Shown here: positions 51,135 to 63,210 of the stretch, piece by piece
Numbering within the stretch: position 1 is the stretch's first letter
Layout: each line of letters opens with the position of its first letter
Assembly (NCBI RefSeq): GCF_000189635.1
Contig: NW_002476350.1
Location: forward strand, 63,255 to 127,254
Reading direction: 5' to 3'
Source: Tetrahymena thermophila SB210
Lineage: Eukaryota > Ciliophora > Oligohymenophorea > Hymenostomatida > Tetrahymenidae
Length of the DNA stretch: 64,000 bases
Notes under the pieces: generated by a model
The model's input: the letters and a program-made list of their open reading frames with translations, nothing else
Database searches by the model: none
What the model was told of the DNA's origin: nothing
Program-made: the position numbers and the translations under genes

Positions 51135-53100
51135 GTGAGGATTTTTAAAAATGTGAATCAAAAATAAAATTATATTTAAAGTTAAATTAATTAAATAAAT
51201 AAATAAATAAATAACGTATGAAATCAGTATAATTAGAAGTAATTGTTTATATAACTTTTTAGTTATTATTCAGTTGGTATCAATCCATCAATAAATCAAC
51301 TTATTAATCACTCTATTGATCTACATTATTCTAGTATTTATTTTTAAATAAACATAGCCTAAGATAAAACAGTTTATAAAAATTATTCCAGTAATTAATT
51401 CTATTTAAATCTAATTTTTATTGATCAATATGAAAACTTTTTGATAAGATTTATTAGTTTTATCTTTTTATTTATTTATCTAATATCCACCAAACCTCTA
51501 AAATTAGCCCTCAAAAACAAATAATAAATACTCTTTATATTTGAAAATTGGATAGAAAAAATACATCTTAAAATGGAAATCTATTATATTGATTCTTATA
51601 ATATTTTTAAAAATTAATAAAGAGAATTTGTTAATAAGCAATTATTTAATAATTTAAAGCAAATCAAAATTTAAAAAATATTTTATAAATGATGAATTTT
51701 GATTAAAAATATATTTATTATTCTTAGAGTAACTTGGAAATATCAATAATATTTATGTAAATAATTAAGTAAAATAAAGTTTAGCCTTTTATTAACTATT
51801 AATCAAAAATTAATTACTTGAATTGGTTTCTTATTTTAAACTCAATTTTATTTACGAAAATAAAATGTTATTTTAATTAAATTTAATTTCAAACTTATTA
51901 ATCTACTTTTGCTTATTTTTATTAAAAAGGTTTAACTCTTGAATGAGTTTTAAAGTAGTATTTAATATATGAAAATTAAAAAAATTAAATTAAATCCTTA
52001 ATTAGAATTCTAATAATATTTTATATTTTTTATGAAATAATTATTAAATAAATTCAACAAAGATGGTTTAATAAATTTTGAAAATAAATGTTTTCAATTT
52101 AAAATTTTTTGGTAAATAAATAAATTTGTGTATTTAGTTTATAGAAAATTAAATTTTTCATTTTAAATTTAAAAATTAAAGAATTTAAGTACTTATATAC
52201 AAGAGTTTTTTTAATTATAAGTAAAAAATAATAGAAATAGATTCAATAAATAGCTAGAGCAACTTATTTGTTAAATGAATTCTCTCAAATTTTTTATAAA
52301 ATATTAAACTTATTTCAAATTTATCGTTAATTCAAATCTTAAATATGTATTAATAAAATATTTAGTAAAATAATTAAAATCCTTCTTAAAAATATAAATA
52401 AAATGAGGAAGGAATTATTTATTCTCTGAATTACAAAAGAAAAATTAAAAAATTTTCTAAATTTTAAGAAAAATTATTTATTATATTTTATATTTGTGAA
52501 GTTATTTGAAATAAAGCAGGTATCTAGGTAGGTATTTTTATTTAAAATAAATATCTTTATATTAAATAAATTATTATTCTTTATGATATTTGTTAAGCAA
52601 GTTATTGAATTATTCATCTTTCTTTCATTAATTTTATTTACTGAAATCTTCTGAGATCTCAATTTCTTTCTTGAAATTATTTGTAAAAATATCTAAAATA
52701 TTAAGGATGAATGGATATATATATAGTTTCTGGAATATGTTTTAAAGTATCATAATTTTAATTGTATTTTTTTTAATTCATTCTGATAATTTATGGCTTG
52801 TTTGTAGCTTAAATTTCAAATTCATAATTTAAATAAATTCATTTTTTATTATTTACGTGTTAGTTGATACTAAATTATTTTTAAAAGTTAAATTAGGGAT
52901 TCATCAGAAAGTAATGAATATCCTCATCCGAATGTTTATTTTACATATTCTCCTGATCATTACATTTCATTAAAGATTAATCACTTAAAACTTATAAAAG
53001 TACTAAATTAAATATTCAACTTTTAAAAAACTTTTCTTTAAGACATAAATAATTTATTGGTTGAAAAAGATTCTAAGTAGTTAGTTAATTTATAAAATAA
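51135..53100. other. AT-rich intergenic region
   Basis: Two kilobases between two plus-strand genes, with an (AAAT)n run near 51190. No coding signal on either strand; the standard-code minus-strand frame at 52474..52662 lacks coding character. Confidence 0.5.
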
Positions 53101-54487
53101 ATGAATAATTAAAATAGCATTAGAGAAAGGTTGCCTAGCACTATTTAAGTTCAAACAAGCTAAATAAAATCATAATAAGATGATGATGATTTGGTATGTC
53201 CTATTTGCAGTTATGTTATATGGGAACCTGTAGGTTGCGCAACTTGTAAGCTACATGTTTGTCTAAAATGTATATAAGATTGGTAGAATAAAGGAAAAAC
53301 TACTTGCCCTATTTCAGGTTTTATTAAAATAAAATATAATATATTTTTTGTTATTAATTATTATTTAATAATAACATAAAGGATGCAAATAGTTTTAAGA
53401 TGAAAAGCCACATCCATACTTTTATAAACATTTATCTAGCTTAAAATTAAATTGTTAAAACTAAGAAAAAGGATGCTAGGAAACTATTTTATATGAGCAA
53501 TATCAAAAACATTTAGAAAAGGAATGCATGTTTGTTGAAGTAAATTGCCCTGACCAAGGATGTGAGGTTGTTCTTTTAAAAAAAGACTTGGAAGAGCATT
53601 TAAAAGTTTGTGATTACTTTTTAGTAAAATGCGAATACTGCGAAAATGATTATTTAAGGAAAGACAAAAAGGATCATGAAGAATATGTTTGCGATAGTTT
53701 TCCTGTAAAATGTGATAATGAGTAATGCAATGAAATTGTTAAAAGAGCAGAACTTAATAAACACTTGCTGAGTTGTTTATATAAGCTAGATATTTGCAAT
53801 TATTGTTAATAGGTATACAATTAGACATAAAAACATTTGCATGAGCAGAATTGCAAAGAACGTAAATTAAAATGTAAAGGATGCAAGATTGGATTTAGGC
53901 AATTAGAACTTAAAGATCATTAAAAAGAATGTGATTAAATAAAATTGAAATGTAAACTATGTCTATAAGAATTTCCTCAATTCGAATTTAAAGATTTGCA
54001 CAATAAAGAAACGTGCATGGAACATACAATATTGAGTTTATAAAAAGAAAACTCAATACTCAAAGAACAAAACTAGTAGCTTATGCAATAGTAAAAAACA
54101 ATATAATCAAAATTAGATTAGATAATGAATGTCAGTCTTTTAAATAGAAACTCTTAAAGTGAAGTTTTAGAATTAGAGTCTTTGATAGAAGAATGTTACT
54201 AAAAAATTATGTCAATTTTAGATTAGTAGTAATTTCTAAGTCATTAAAAGAAAAAGCATAGTTGTTCATTCACTGATGTTCGTCTTGCTTTGAAGCACTT
54301 TGACTTTTTAAATTATTCTAGCATTCTCTACAATGGATGGGGAAAGTTACACTGCTCTGATTGTTTTAATTATGTAAAAAAAATAGAACCTTTAATAGCT
54401 CCCTTACTAGCAACTATTTCTAATTCAGAAAATCAAATTAAAATTTCAAAATATTACCAATTTAATAATAAATAAAATAATGAATGA
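53101..54487 (+). CDS. RING-like and TRAF-type zinc-finger protein
   Basis: Two exons, 53101..53317 and 53382..54487, give 440 residues in exact frame. An N-terminal RING-like module (VCPIC, EPVGCATCKLHVCLKCIQDW, TTCPISGC) is followed by a chain of TRAF-type C2HC fingers, with Cys/His pairs in repeats such as CPDQGCEVVLLKKDLEEHLK plus VC, KCEYCENDYLRKDKKDHEEY plus VC, and KCKGCKIGFRQLELKDHQKE plus C. A coiled coil follows (LQKENSILKEQNQQLMQQQK), then a C-terminal part with FNGWG-like NGWGKLHCSDCFNYVKK. Such proteins often act as ubiquitin ligases or scaffolds. The RING here has C-x2-H-x-C-x2-C and C-x4-C spacing rather than the canonical C-x-H-x2-C-x2-C and C-x2-C, so ligase activity is not certain. 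Confidence 0.9.
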
Positions 54488-55050
54488 AATATTAATTGTT
54501 TATTTTATAATAATTTTTCGATTAACTAAGAATTTTATATTTATTTATTTATTTACTTACTTAATAAGTAAGTTAAATTATCAATCTAAAAAAGTCAATT
54601 AGGGGAAATCCTATTTTTTAATAATATGATTTTAATTAAATATTTATTAATTTATAGCAATAAAAATATTAATTAATTATCATTTTTTATTAAACTAAAA
54701 CATAGATTTGTAACCAAAATCAAAAAACATAAACTGAACAAAGTTAATAAAAACTTCTTTTAAAAAAATTTTTTATAAATACTATAGGCTCTTATTAATT
54801 AACACCCAATTTTTTCTTTAAAAAAATTTTTTTTATTAACACCCAAATCAAGATAAAAAAATAAAATATATTCTTATGAAGATTTAAAAATTTTTCTTAA
54901 TGAATATAATATCTCCTAGTTAATTAATTAATTAATGCTTTTTTTTAAATATTCAAAAAAAACAAAAATAACAAATTATTATTTATTTTTTATTTTCGAA
55001 TAGTCAATAATTAGATAAATTAAAAGTAGTTAATGATTTTATTTATCTAT
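54488..55050. other. AT-rich convergent intergenic region
   Basis: Between two converging 3' ends. A word TTAACACCCAA occurs twice (54799..54809 and 54836..54846) within a small diverged duplication of T- and A-runs. Confidence 0.5.
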
Positions 55051-56107
55051 TCATTTATGATTTTGCATTAGATGTGCAAGCATAAAATCATTACTTTTTA
55101 TTATATCTTTTGCTGCCTATTTTTTTCTATTTAGATAATTAATTTAATATGGCTCTGGACCAAATTTACAAGAAAAGTAAAAACTATTTTATCCTTTTAT
55201 TTCTTAAGCTTATGTAATTTCTTTCCACATTTAATCATACCATTTTAAAATTTCATCATCATATCCTGGATCTATTACTTATATTTGATTAACAGAACCT
55301 AGTTTTATTTAAAATATTTTTATAAGCCTAATTTAACTATCATTATTTATAAAAAATAGCTTACCTATTCTTGCATTTACTTGTCTAGTATTTTATTTAA
55401 TAGTATTGAATGCTTCAAAGAATTCTACATCCTTTTCTCTATCGTACAGCCTTTCACCTATTAAAACCCAATGTGATAAATCAAGATTTAAATAAATATT
55501 TGGACAATTCTAAACTACTAGCTAATTTTTATGAAAAAATAAATTTATTTAAGAAAATTAATCCAATCATAAATTCGAAATATTTATTACAATAATAAGG
55601 GGATAGATAGATAGACAGACAGATATGTAAGCTATCTATAAAAAAAACTGTATTTACCTTAGTAATATACGGATTATAAAGAGATCTTTGTCTGCAAGTT
55701 TCATGATTTATAGGAACATCTAATTATTCTTAAAACTACTAAACTTTAGTAAAAAATTCTAATGTTTAATCTATTGTCCAACAATCGCGCCCAGAATGCA
55801 CATTTATAACACTTGGATTAATTTTTAAAGCAGTGTCTATTCCTTTTTTGAAAGAATCTAGGTGTGCATTGATGTCACTTGAATAAATAGGATAACCACA
55901 AGTATAAATTTCTGCAACATAATCAAATCCATGTCTATTTTTAGTTTTGAAAGGATCAAGTTGATTTCTTTCTATTGAAAATTAAACTGGTATTTCTATA
56001 CCTTGATAGCCTTTTTCCTTAAGATTTTTAAAGGTATTTCCCCAGTTTCTTTTTTCGCTATTTTAAGCAAAGAAATCCTAAAAATTTCTAATATATTTTC
56101 TTTTCAT
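55051..56107 (-). CDS. Sugar phosphate isomerase/epimerase-like TIM-barrel protein
   Basis: Exons 55658..56107, 55365..55521 and 55051..55298 give 284 residues with exact phases. The protein resembles the xylose-isomerase-like TIM-barrel family (AP endonuclease 2 fold). Family signs are a strand and Glu near the N terminus (GYQGIEIPVQF), an active-site-like VINVHSGRDCW, the metal-ligand-like VPINHETCRQRSLYNP, then NIYLNLDLSHWVLIGERLYD, and a last strand NARIGSVNQIQVIDPG. The Glu, His and Asp residues in these positions usually bind a divalent metal. Enzymes of this family isomerise or epimerise sugars or sugar acids; the substrate cannot be told. A late motif SFYFSCKFGPEPYQINYLNR is typical of bacterial relatives. 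No signal peptide is seen. It is divergent from the membrane-protein gene at 56998. Confidence 0.9.
55601..55624. repeat. GATA/GACA microsatellite
   Basis: Short run of GATAGATAGATAGACAGACA within an intron of the isomerase-like gene. Confidence 0.8.
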
Positions 56108-56261
56108 ATCTTTTTGATATGTCTTATTTTATTAATTTAAGTATTTTTAATTATTTCTGATACAATCAATAATCCAAACAGAAATAATGTGTACTCATTC
56201 TCTCTTCTATATCAGGTATCTTTCTGGAATTTCTGTTTGCAAGTAAAGTGGTATATGATAA

Positions 56262-56296
<35 letters not shown>

Positions 56297-56997
56297 ATAC
56301 GTTGGTTTATGATAAATAAATAAATAAATTGATCAACAATTAGTTTAAAAGAAGATACTTTTAAAATTTAAAATAATAAAGAGTTGAAATATTTTTTATT
56401 TGTTTATTTATAAATGTATTCTGGAATTTAATAATTTAATAATTTACGCCATTCAAATAAAGTATTGTTTTTAATTTTAACTTTATTTACTTTTAAAAGC
56501 AAGTTTAATTATATATTTTGTTAAATGTGGATTTTATAAATATTATTAAATCATTAACTTTGTCAATTAAAAAAATAAATGCTATATTTACAGAGTATAA
56601 AATTTAGATATTTTAACTGGTTCGCATATTAAAGATATATGCAAGTAAATTTTTATTTTCTATCTTTAAGATAAAGCTTATTCAGTTTATAATATAGTTT
56701 ATCATCTTAAAATAAAACATTTTATCATAAAAATAATAAAAAAATTAACTTTTTAATATTTTAAAGTGAGACCTAGTAAAACAAATTATTCTGTGTAGTA
56801 AATTTTGGTATTAATTAAGTGAAAACTGTCTAAACGGAATACCTAAAGGACCAAAAATTTTACACAAATAGAAAGGTTCTCCTCTACTTATAGAGAGATT
56901 TTACAATGCATAAATTATATATATTTATGAGATTATAAATATTTAATTTTTATAGATTAAATTTGAGTACAAAAAAATAATTAAATCTGATAAAGAG
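56108..56997. other. AT-rich divergent intergenic region with AAAT microsatellite
   Basis: Holds a long (AAAT)n array at 56260..56299 and a shorter one near 56312..56329. No coding signal. Confidence 0.55.
56260..56299. repeat. (AAAT)n microsatellite, about ten units
   Basis: Uninterrupted tetranucleotide array 150 to 190 bases upstream of the isomerase-like gene's start on the minus strand. Confidence 0.9.
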
Positions 56998-58575
56998 ATG
57001 ACTAATATATTTCCAAAGAATATAAAAAATTGCAAAAATATAGCAATTAAAACCCTTTTATCATTTCTAATTTATTTACTAATAATTATTATAAAAGCTT
57101 TTAAGTCTGTCATTTAATACTATCCATAACTAAATCAAAATAAAAATAGCTGTACGGATTATAGAACTTAAGAATTGGTGAAACTATTAATTATTGGAAT
57201 ATCTTTTGTACTTTATGATATAGCCAATTATCATTTGTATAAGTTTGCTGCAAATAATAAAAGATAGAAGATATTATTAATAGTTATTCTTTCTATATGG
57301 CTTCTTTTGAATATTTTAAATGCGCTATTTTAATACAATATTTATTTATTAGGCTTTTTCAATGGGATGCTTTTGGGAATTCACTATTGCTAATTACTTT
57401 CATTTTTATTTAAGTAAATTAGTTAGTTTATCATCGAATGAATATGAAAAATAAATTTAAATATACTTAAATTAAAAGGGAAAATTAACTCTTAGTTAAA
57501 TTTTTAATGGCATATTACCTCTCATAAACATCAGTTTTAGGCTATAAAATTGACATTTATGAATCACTCCCTTTAATTTACGCATCTGATATAAAAATTT
57601 TATCAAGTACTTCAACTTTAAATCCAGGCTTAATCTACTTGATAATGTATTCTGTGATTTTAATAATTTGCTATGTTATCCAAAGAAAAACAGGAATTAA
57701 AATATTATTTGATTTCACATAGGTAAACTTTTTTGATCAAAAACTTAATAAATTTTAATAACTTTACAAAAGGAGAAACTAAAATGCAGCAATGAAGAAT
57801 AAAATACAATTTAAAAAAAGAATTGGACTAAATACTTAACTCCAATATTTGTTATATTATCTCTATTTAGTATAGTGTTTATGAATTCAAATTTAGTCAC
57901 ATAAATTAGAACTTATGGTTGTTATAAAAGCAATATGGTGTTTTCTATAATAACATATTTTATATTCTTAATTCTGATACGGCTAACAATATAATTTGTA
58001 ACTTGTGAGGATATTTTCAATATTTGTGCTATAACTTCTGCACTTGTTTATTTTGCAACAGATATGATTGATAATTCAGTTTATAGTATTTCTACGTTGA
58101 ATCTCACCTTAGATTTTATATCAACTGCTTTTACTTCAAGTAATTTATTTATTTATTTATTTATTTATTTATCTATCTATTAATTTGATTTCATAAAAAT
58201 ATAGTTAAACAAACATATTTTAGATATTTTTTAACAAATAAAGTTAGCATAGCGATCATTCCCATTTATTTCCATGAAATAATAAATTTATTTAGTTAAT
58301 TATTCTATCTTAAGCTATCAATAGGATTCTTTTTGATAAGCATTTTCCTTTAAAATAAATAATTAAACTATATTATAGATTAAAGCTCATGTGAAAATAC
58401 TCACTTGTAAGGTAACAACATAGTCCAATACACTTATGGTTTATTAAATTTGTTTTCAATAGCATTTATCTATTTATTCATACGCATAATAAATTCAAAT
58501 AAAAATTAACAAAAATATAAATACTATGAAATCATGTAATTAAATTAATCAAACAACTTGTAATTAAATTAATGA
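56998..58575 (+). CDS. Polytopic membrane protein of unknown function
   Basis: Exons 56998..57413, 57479..57722, 57773..58139 and 58244..58575 give 452 residues with exact phases. About ten hydrophobic segments are visible, for example TLLSFLIYLLIIIIKAF, LLIIGISFVLYD, ILLIVILSIWLLLNILNALF, YLLGFFNGMLLGIHYCQLLS, LIYLIMYSVILIICYVI, YLTPIFVILSLFSIVFM, MVFSIITYFIFLILIRLTIQ and LLNLFSIAFIYLFIRII. Loops contain cysteines (NKNSCTDY, YGCYKSNM, SSCENTH). I do not recognise the family; a transporter or receptor is possible. The last residues (MQLNQSNNLQLNQ) come from a 24-bp tandem repeat that also supplies the stop codon. It is convergent with the nucleoside hydrolase gene. Confidence 0.78.
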
Positions 58576-58680
58576 AACAAAATGTAATTAAATTAATGAA
58601 AAAAAATGTAATTAAATTAATGAAACAAAATGTAATTAAATTAATGAAAAAAATGTAATTAAAAAAATGTAAATTTGTTT
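58535..58680 (+). repeat. 24-bp tandem repeat spanning the stop codon
   Basis: Five copies of TGTAATTAAATTAAT(C/G)AAA plus five or six A-rich bases and a sixth partial copy. The first unit has TCA where later units have TGA, so the second unit ends the membrane-protein frame. Confidence 0.85.
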
Positions 58681-59321
58681 ATGCTTTTAATGTATAAAAT
58701 ATATTGAAACTCTCTATTTTAAGTTATTTATTAACTAAAAACAACAACTTAGAATTTATATCTGATTCATTTTGTACTTTTTAGCTTGATCAAATATTTG
58801 ATAAAAACGACTTTTTAAATTAATTTTTTTGATCAAAATAAACACAAAAAATTTGATAACTTTTGTAGAATTAAATTATATTGTTTTTATTTATTTAGTC
58901 TTTCATTAATAATTTCATTTAATAATAAATAGTAATGATTGTATTACGATATTACCCCTAGTCTTAGTTTTCGGATGTCAGGAAATAATTTATTGGGATT
59001 ATTTAAATAATTCCAAATCCCTCAATGGTCTATAGTTAGGACGGATTAATTGCATTTTGAGGGGTTAAGGTAATTAATTAATTAACTTAACTTTTAAAAT
59101 CAATAATAAAAATGAGGAATTGTTATATAGTTAAAAATGAAGAAAATATTTTTCAAAATTTAATTTAAAAACAATCGAAAAATATTATTTTAATTTATTC
59201 AAGCTGATTTTTTTTACAGAATAATTAATTAGACCATAAGAATAACAAAATGATTAACATTAATTTAAAATACTGAGCTTAACAAAATTATTTTTTTCAT
59301 ATTTATATAATTTTTTTGATT
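58576..59321. other. AT-rich convergent intergenic region
   Basis: Begins with the rest of the 24-bp repeat array. Nothing else with coding or structured character was seen, apart from a slightly GC-richer patch near 58940..59070. Confidence 0.45.
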
Positions 59322-60411
59322 TCAAAGAGGAGAATTTTTATTACACTAAGCCAAGGCAGTCATCATATCTGACCAGAATTATTCCTAATTTATGTCATAG
59401 CAAATAGTGCAATTTGGTTATCTACCAGTAGTTCCGTACTCATCAACCACAGTTCTTCCATCACAATATTCACTTTTTGTTTCAATAACAACATTTTTAT
59501 ACTTTGTTTTAAATGCTTCAGGGTTTATTACATAATAAACTGCACAAGGGTCATGAAGAGGGGCATAATCAAAATCATAATTTTATTTATATGACTACAA
59601 GAAAAATTATAAAAACTAAACTACACATTCAGAAAACTTTGACTTAAAAGATTAAATTTTAGAAACTACGTTACTGTCTACTTTCACTTTCAAAGTTAGA
59701 TCAAGTGGACACATTGCCAGAGGAACTTGGGCATTAAAAACAATTCTTGCAGCTTCAGGATCCATATCTTTATTATTAAAAACAAGTATTAATTAATTTA
59801 TTTTTGATAAAGATTTTTGTAAATTAAAAATAATTTAATTTTACAAATATTAAACTCAGCTGCTGGTGTTGAATTTCCTAAAGTAATAGAACCTCCCATA
59901 ATAGAAATCTATTCAATATATTACTTAATATCAGGATATATAGTTAAAAGAATAGCTAAGTTTGTAAGAGCGCCTGTTGCAATAAAATAAATTTTTTTGC
60001 CTTAGCTTTTTATGACTTCATAAATTTTGTTGAAAACATCATCTCTTATTTCTTTTTGAGAGCTAGCAGGTAAAGTAATTCCAGCCATGCCGTTGCTTCC
60101 ATGAAAGTCATCTGTGCAAAATTTTCCTCTAGTCAAAGAATTTTCCTAGCCTCTATAGACATTAATGCCTTGTATTCCTGCCATGTAGAGAAGAGAAAGA
60201 GCATTTTTTGTAGAATTTTCTACATGGGTATTACCTTAAACTGTAGATATACCTAATTTAATTATAAATTAATAACTTATACAAATAAATGAGGGTACTA
60301 ACCTAAAAGTTTAAGCTTAGGAGATGTAGCTGCTAAGAATATAGCTATAGCATCATCAGTTCCTGGATCACAGTCTAACCAAACTAACTTTGGTTCTGAT
60401 TAATTATCCAT
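59322..60411 (-). CDS. Inosine/uridine-preferring nucleoside hydrolase
   Basis: Splits the N-glycosidic bond of ribonucleosides to base and ribose, used in purine and pyrimidine salvage by protozoa. Exons 60303..60411, 59845..60252 and 59322..59767 give 320 residues in exact frame. The hallmark calcium-binding motif is near the N terminus: [15 protein letters not shown] (D-x-D-x-G-x-D-D-A). The usual second strand follows ([20 protein letters not shown]), then [47 protein letters not shown] split by an intron, and [13 protein letters not shown] with the histidine and aspartate that complete the active site. Length and motif order are normal. No signal peptide is seen, so a cytosolic enzyme is expected. 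The base preference cannot be told. Confidence 0.95.
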
Positions 60412-61656
60412 ATTATTTACTAAAATTATTAAAAGTAAATTAAGATACAGAATTTATTTATTTAATTTATTGTTTATAAATTACTTAACACTATTAGTAT
60501 AAACAATTGTATAAAATGTACCAAACATCTGATTAAATTTATGTTTGAAATAGATCTTCTTTTATAATTACGAAAAAGATACAATATATATTACAACATT
60601 CATATTTTATCATAAAAAACTCAGTTTAAAATATTAATTGTTCTAACAATATCAAAAATCTAATTTTTAGTTCTATCTTCATTTGATAGATTTTACTAAT
60701 AAATCAAGAAAAATATTTAAAGGTGTTTGATCTATGCTTACTATTAATTTATTATCAATAAAAAATTATGAAAATTAAAAACAGAATATTAGAAATTAAA
60801 TTCATTTAGATAAATGTTTGATATTATTTGAGCATTTACAAATATATTAATTTTATTTGTTTAAGCTTAATCTTTTTTTAAAATAGTTTATTTAAAATCA
60901 GTTTCTTAATATATTTTATAAATAGCTTATTTGATTAATATAAAGTATAATATTTAGTTGGGTCAGTATATAGATAGATAATATATTTAAACAAATTTAT
61001 TTATTCTAAAATATCTTAAAAAAACAACAACAAAAAGTATGTGGAAATTTTTAATTGTAAAAAAATTTAGCTTTAGTAGAACTTGAATAAGTTAGTTATT
61101 ATAAAAAAATTGAATGATAGATAATCTACATTCTTTTTTTGTTTTTAGATCCATTTTTTATTTTTAGAGTAATTATTTTGAAATAAAATTTTTAAAAACA
61201 AGTTAATAATGAATTTAGATAAAATTATCCATATAAAATAATGAGTTGTATCTGATAAAATTTGGGTTATTAAATAGATAATAAAATATTTATGATGTTG
61301 AAAATTTAAGAATATGCTAACAAAACTAATATTTATCTTTAAAAAAATTGTTGGGACTAGATACTGCGTAGTAATTTTCCTATCAAATTAATCAATTTCA
61401 GCACGCTTTTTGTTTATAAGTTGAATGATTTTAAATAATATTAAATGTTTTAGATTGGAATCAATCAAAATAATATATAAAAAATTATAGATATATAGAT
61501 AGATATTATTTAATTAACTAATTAATTATTGAAGTTTAAGTTTACAAGTGATTTCTTTTTGATTTATTATAGGATAATTTATATTATTTACAAAGTTAAA
61601 AAAGTATATATAGAGATTTTTTATAAAAGTTCCTTCAAAAAAGCAAGCAATTTGTG
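60412..61656. other. AT-rich divergent intergenic region
   Basis: Separates the starts of the nucleoside hydrolase (minus) and the TBC gene (plus). No open frame with coding character; the standard-code minus-strand frame at 61526..61738 is antisense to the TBC gene start. Confidence 0.5.
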
Positions 61657-63210
61657 ATGGAAAACATAAATTCAATTTAAAAATAAGCCAAGGACCCTGA
61701 AGATTTGAGGAAAAAATAAATCGAGGAGTTTCTTTCATTTGAATATTTTTACAATGGCTTAAATAAGTTAGACACTGATGGAGTTTAAGTGTTTTCTAAG
61801 ATTATTGATTGTTTGAATAAGGATATCATTAAATTTAAAGAATTAGTTTAATTTATACAAGCAAAACGCTGCATTCCAGATTAGGCAAGAGGAGTTGTAT
61901 GGAGAATTTTATTGAACTACTTGCCAGAAAACAGAAAATAGTGGATCAATATTATTGAAAATAATTCAAAACACTATGAATAGCTAGTAAATGATTATAT
62001 TGTAAGCAAGAATAAGAAAAAGAGCGAAAGAAACGATTCAAACACAGACATTTTAAGCGAAAATGACCAAAATAACATAGGTATTCCTAACAGATCTAGT
62101 GTAGATAGCAAAATTTAGGATAAAGAAGAAATTAATAAATAAAAGATGAGCAAAAGCACAAATTTATTTGATAATGCACCAACTATTACCTTAAAGAATC
62201 CTTTGTTGAAAAATGGAGGAGACTCAAAAAAGAAATTAGAAATTATCGAAAACTGTGTTGACCATCCTTTAAACAGAAAGCAAACAAGCTCGTGGAATAC
62301 TTATTTCAAAGATTTAGAAATTTGGGATTTAATAGAAAAGGATACAAAAAGAACTAGAGCAGAATTTTACTTATAAAAGAATGAGTAAATACGCTTGTAC
62401 AACGGATAGGTTGCTAAGCTCTTTAGGAAGTAAAACATGGCATCATTATAAAAGCCAATATCACAAAATAACATTTAGCTGTAAAAAACTTAATTATAAA
62501 ATGATAATTCTAAAACTTAAGCAAAGCAAGAAGATAATATAGAATTTGAAGAATACAGATACGATGTTATTACTCGTATTCTTTTCCTTTATTATAAGAT
62601 AACACCAGAAGATGCCAAAGTGAAATATGTATAAGGAATGAATGAAATCATTGGATTAATTTATTAGTGTTTTAGCTAGGACAATTCGCCCTATTTAAGG
62701 TCTAAAGCTGAAAGTGATGCATTTTACTGTTTCTGCATTGTAATGACTAAAATAAAGGCTATGTTTAATTTTAATAAAATGGAGAATGAATCTTCCACAA
62801 TTAAAACAAACTCATCTAAATAGCTTGACTCATATAAAATATATATTGATGCTTTCGTCGAGATGTTTAAAAAAGTAGACGTCTAACTATTCAATTACTT
62901 GGCTTAAATTAATGTAGATCCGAGATTGTGCTGTCTGAATTGGATGATAGGATTCTTTTGTTAAAGCTTTGACTCGTAGAAAGCTATGCAAGTATGGGAT
63001 TGCCTTTTTATCTCTAATGATATTGTTGAATTTATCCCTTTTATTTGTACTTCTATCCTAATTATAAATAGAGATGAACTCATAGATAAATAACATTCAG
63101 AAATATTAATGAAATTGTAAAATATATAAGATATAAATTTAGACAAGCTAATGAAAATGGCTTTTAATTTGTATAACGAATATTCTCAAAAGATTAGCTT
63201 CGTCAGATGA
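61657..63210 (+). CDS. TBC-domain Rab GTPase-activating protein, intronless
   Basis: Single frame of 518 codons from ATG 61657 to TGA 63208..63210 (517 residues). TBC proteins speed GTP hydrolysis by Rab GTPases in membrane traffic. The N-terminal TBC part has CIPDQARGVVWRILLNYLPE, where I-P-x-x-x-R-x-x-x-W-x-x-L-L is typical. A disordered insert of about 100 residues follows. Then comes the arginine-finger box (IWDLIEKDTKRTRAEFY), and the glutamine-finger box KYVQGMNEIIGLIYQCF, so both catalytic residues are present. Later motifs are FNYLAQINVDPRLCCLNWMI and QVWDCLFISND. The order and the insert between the first helix and the arginine finger resemble TBC1D13-like proteins. The Rab partner is unknown. 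The gene has no introns, unlike most of its neighbours. Confidence 0.94.
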
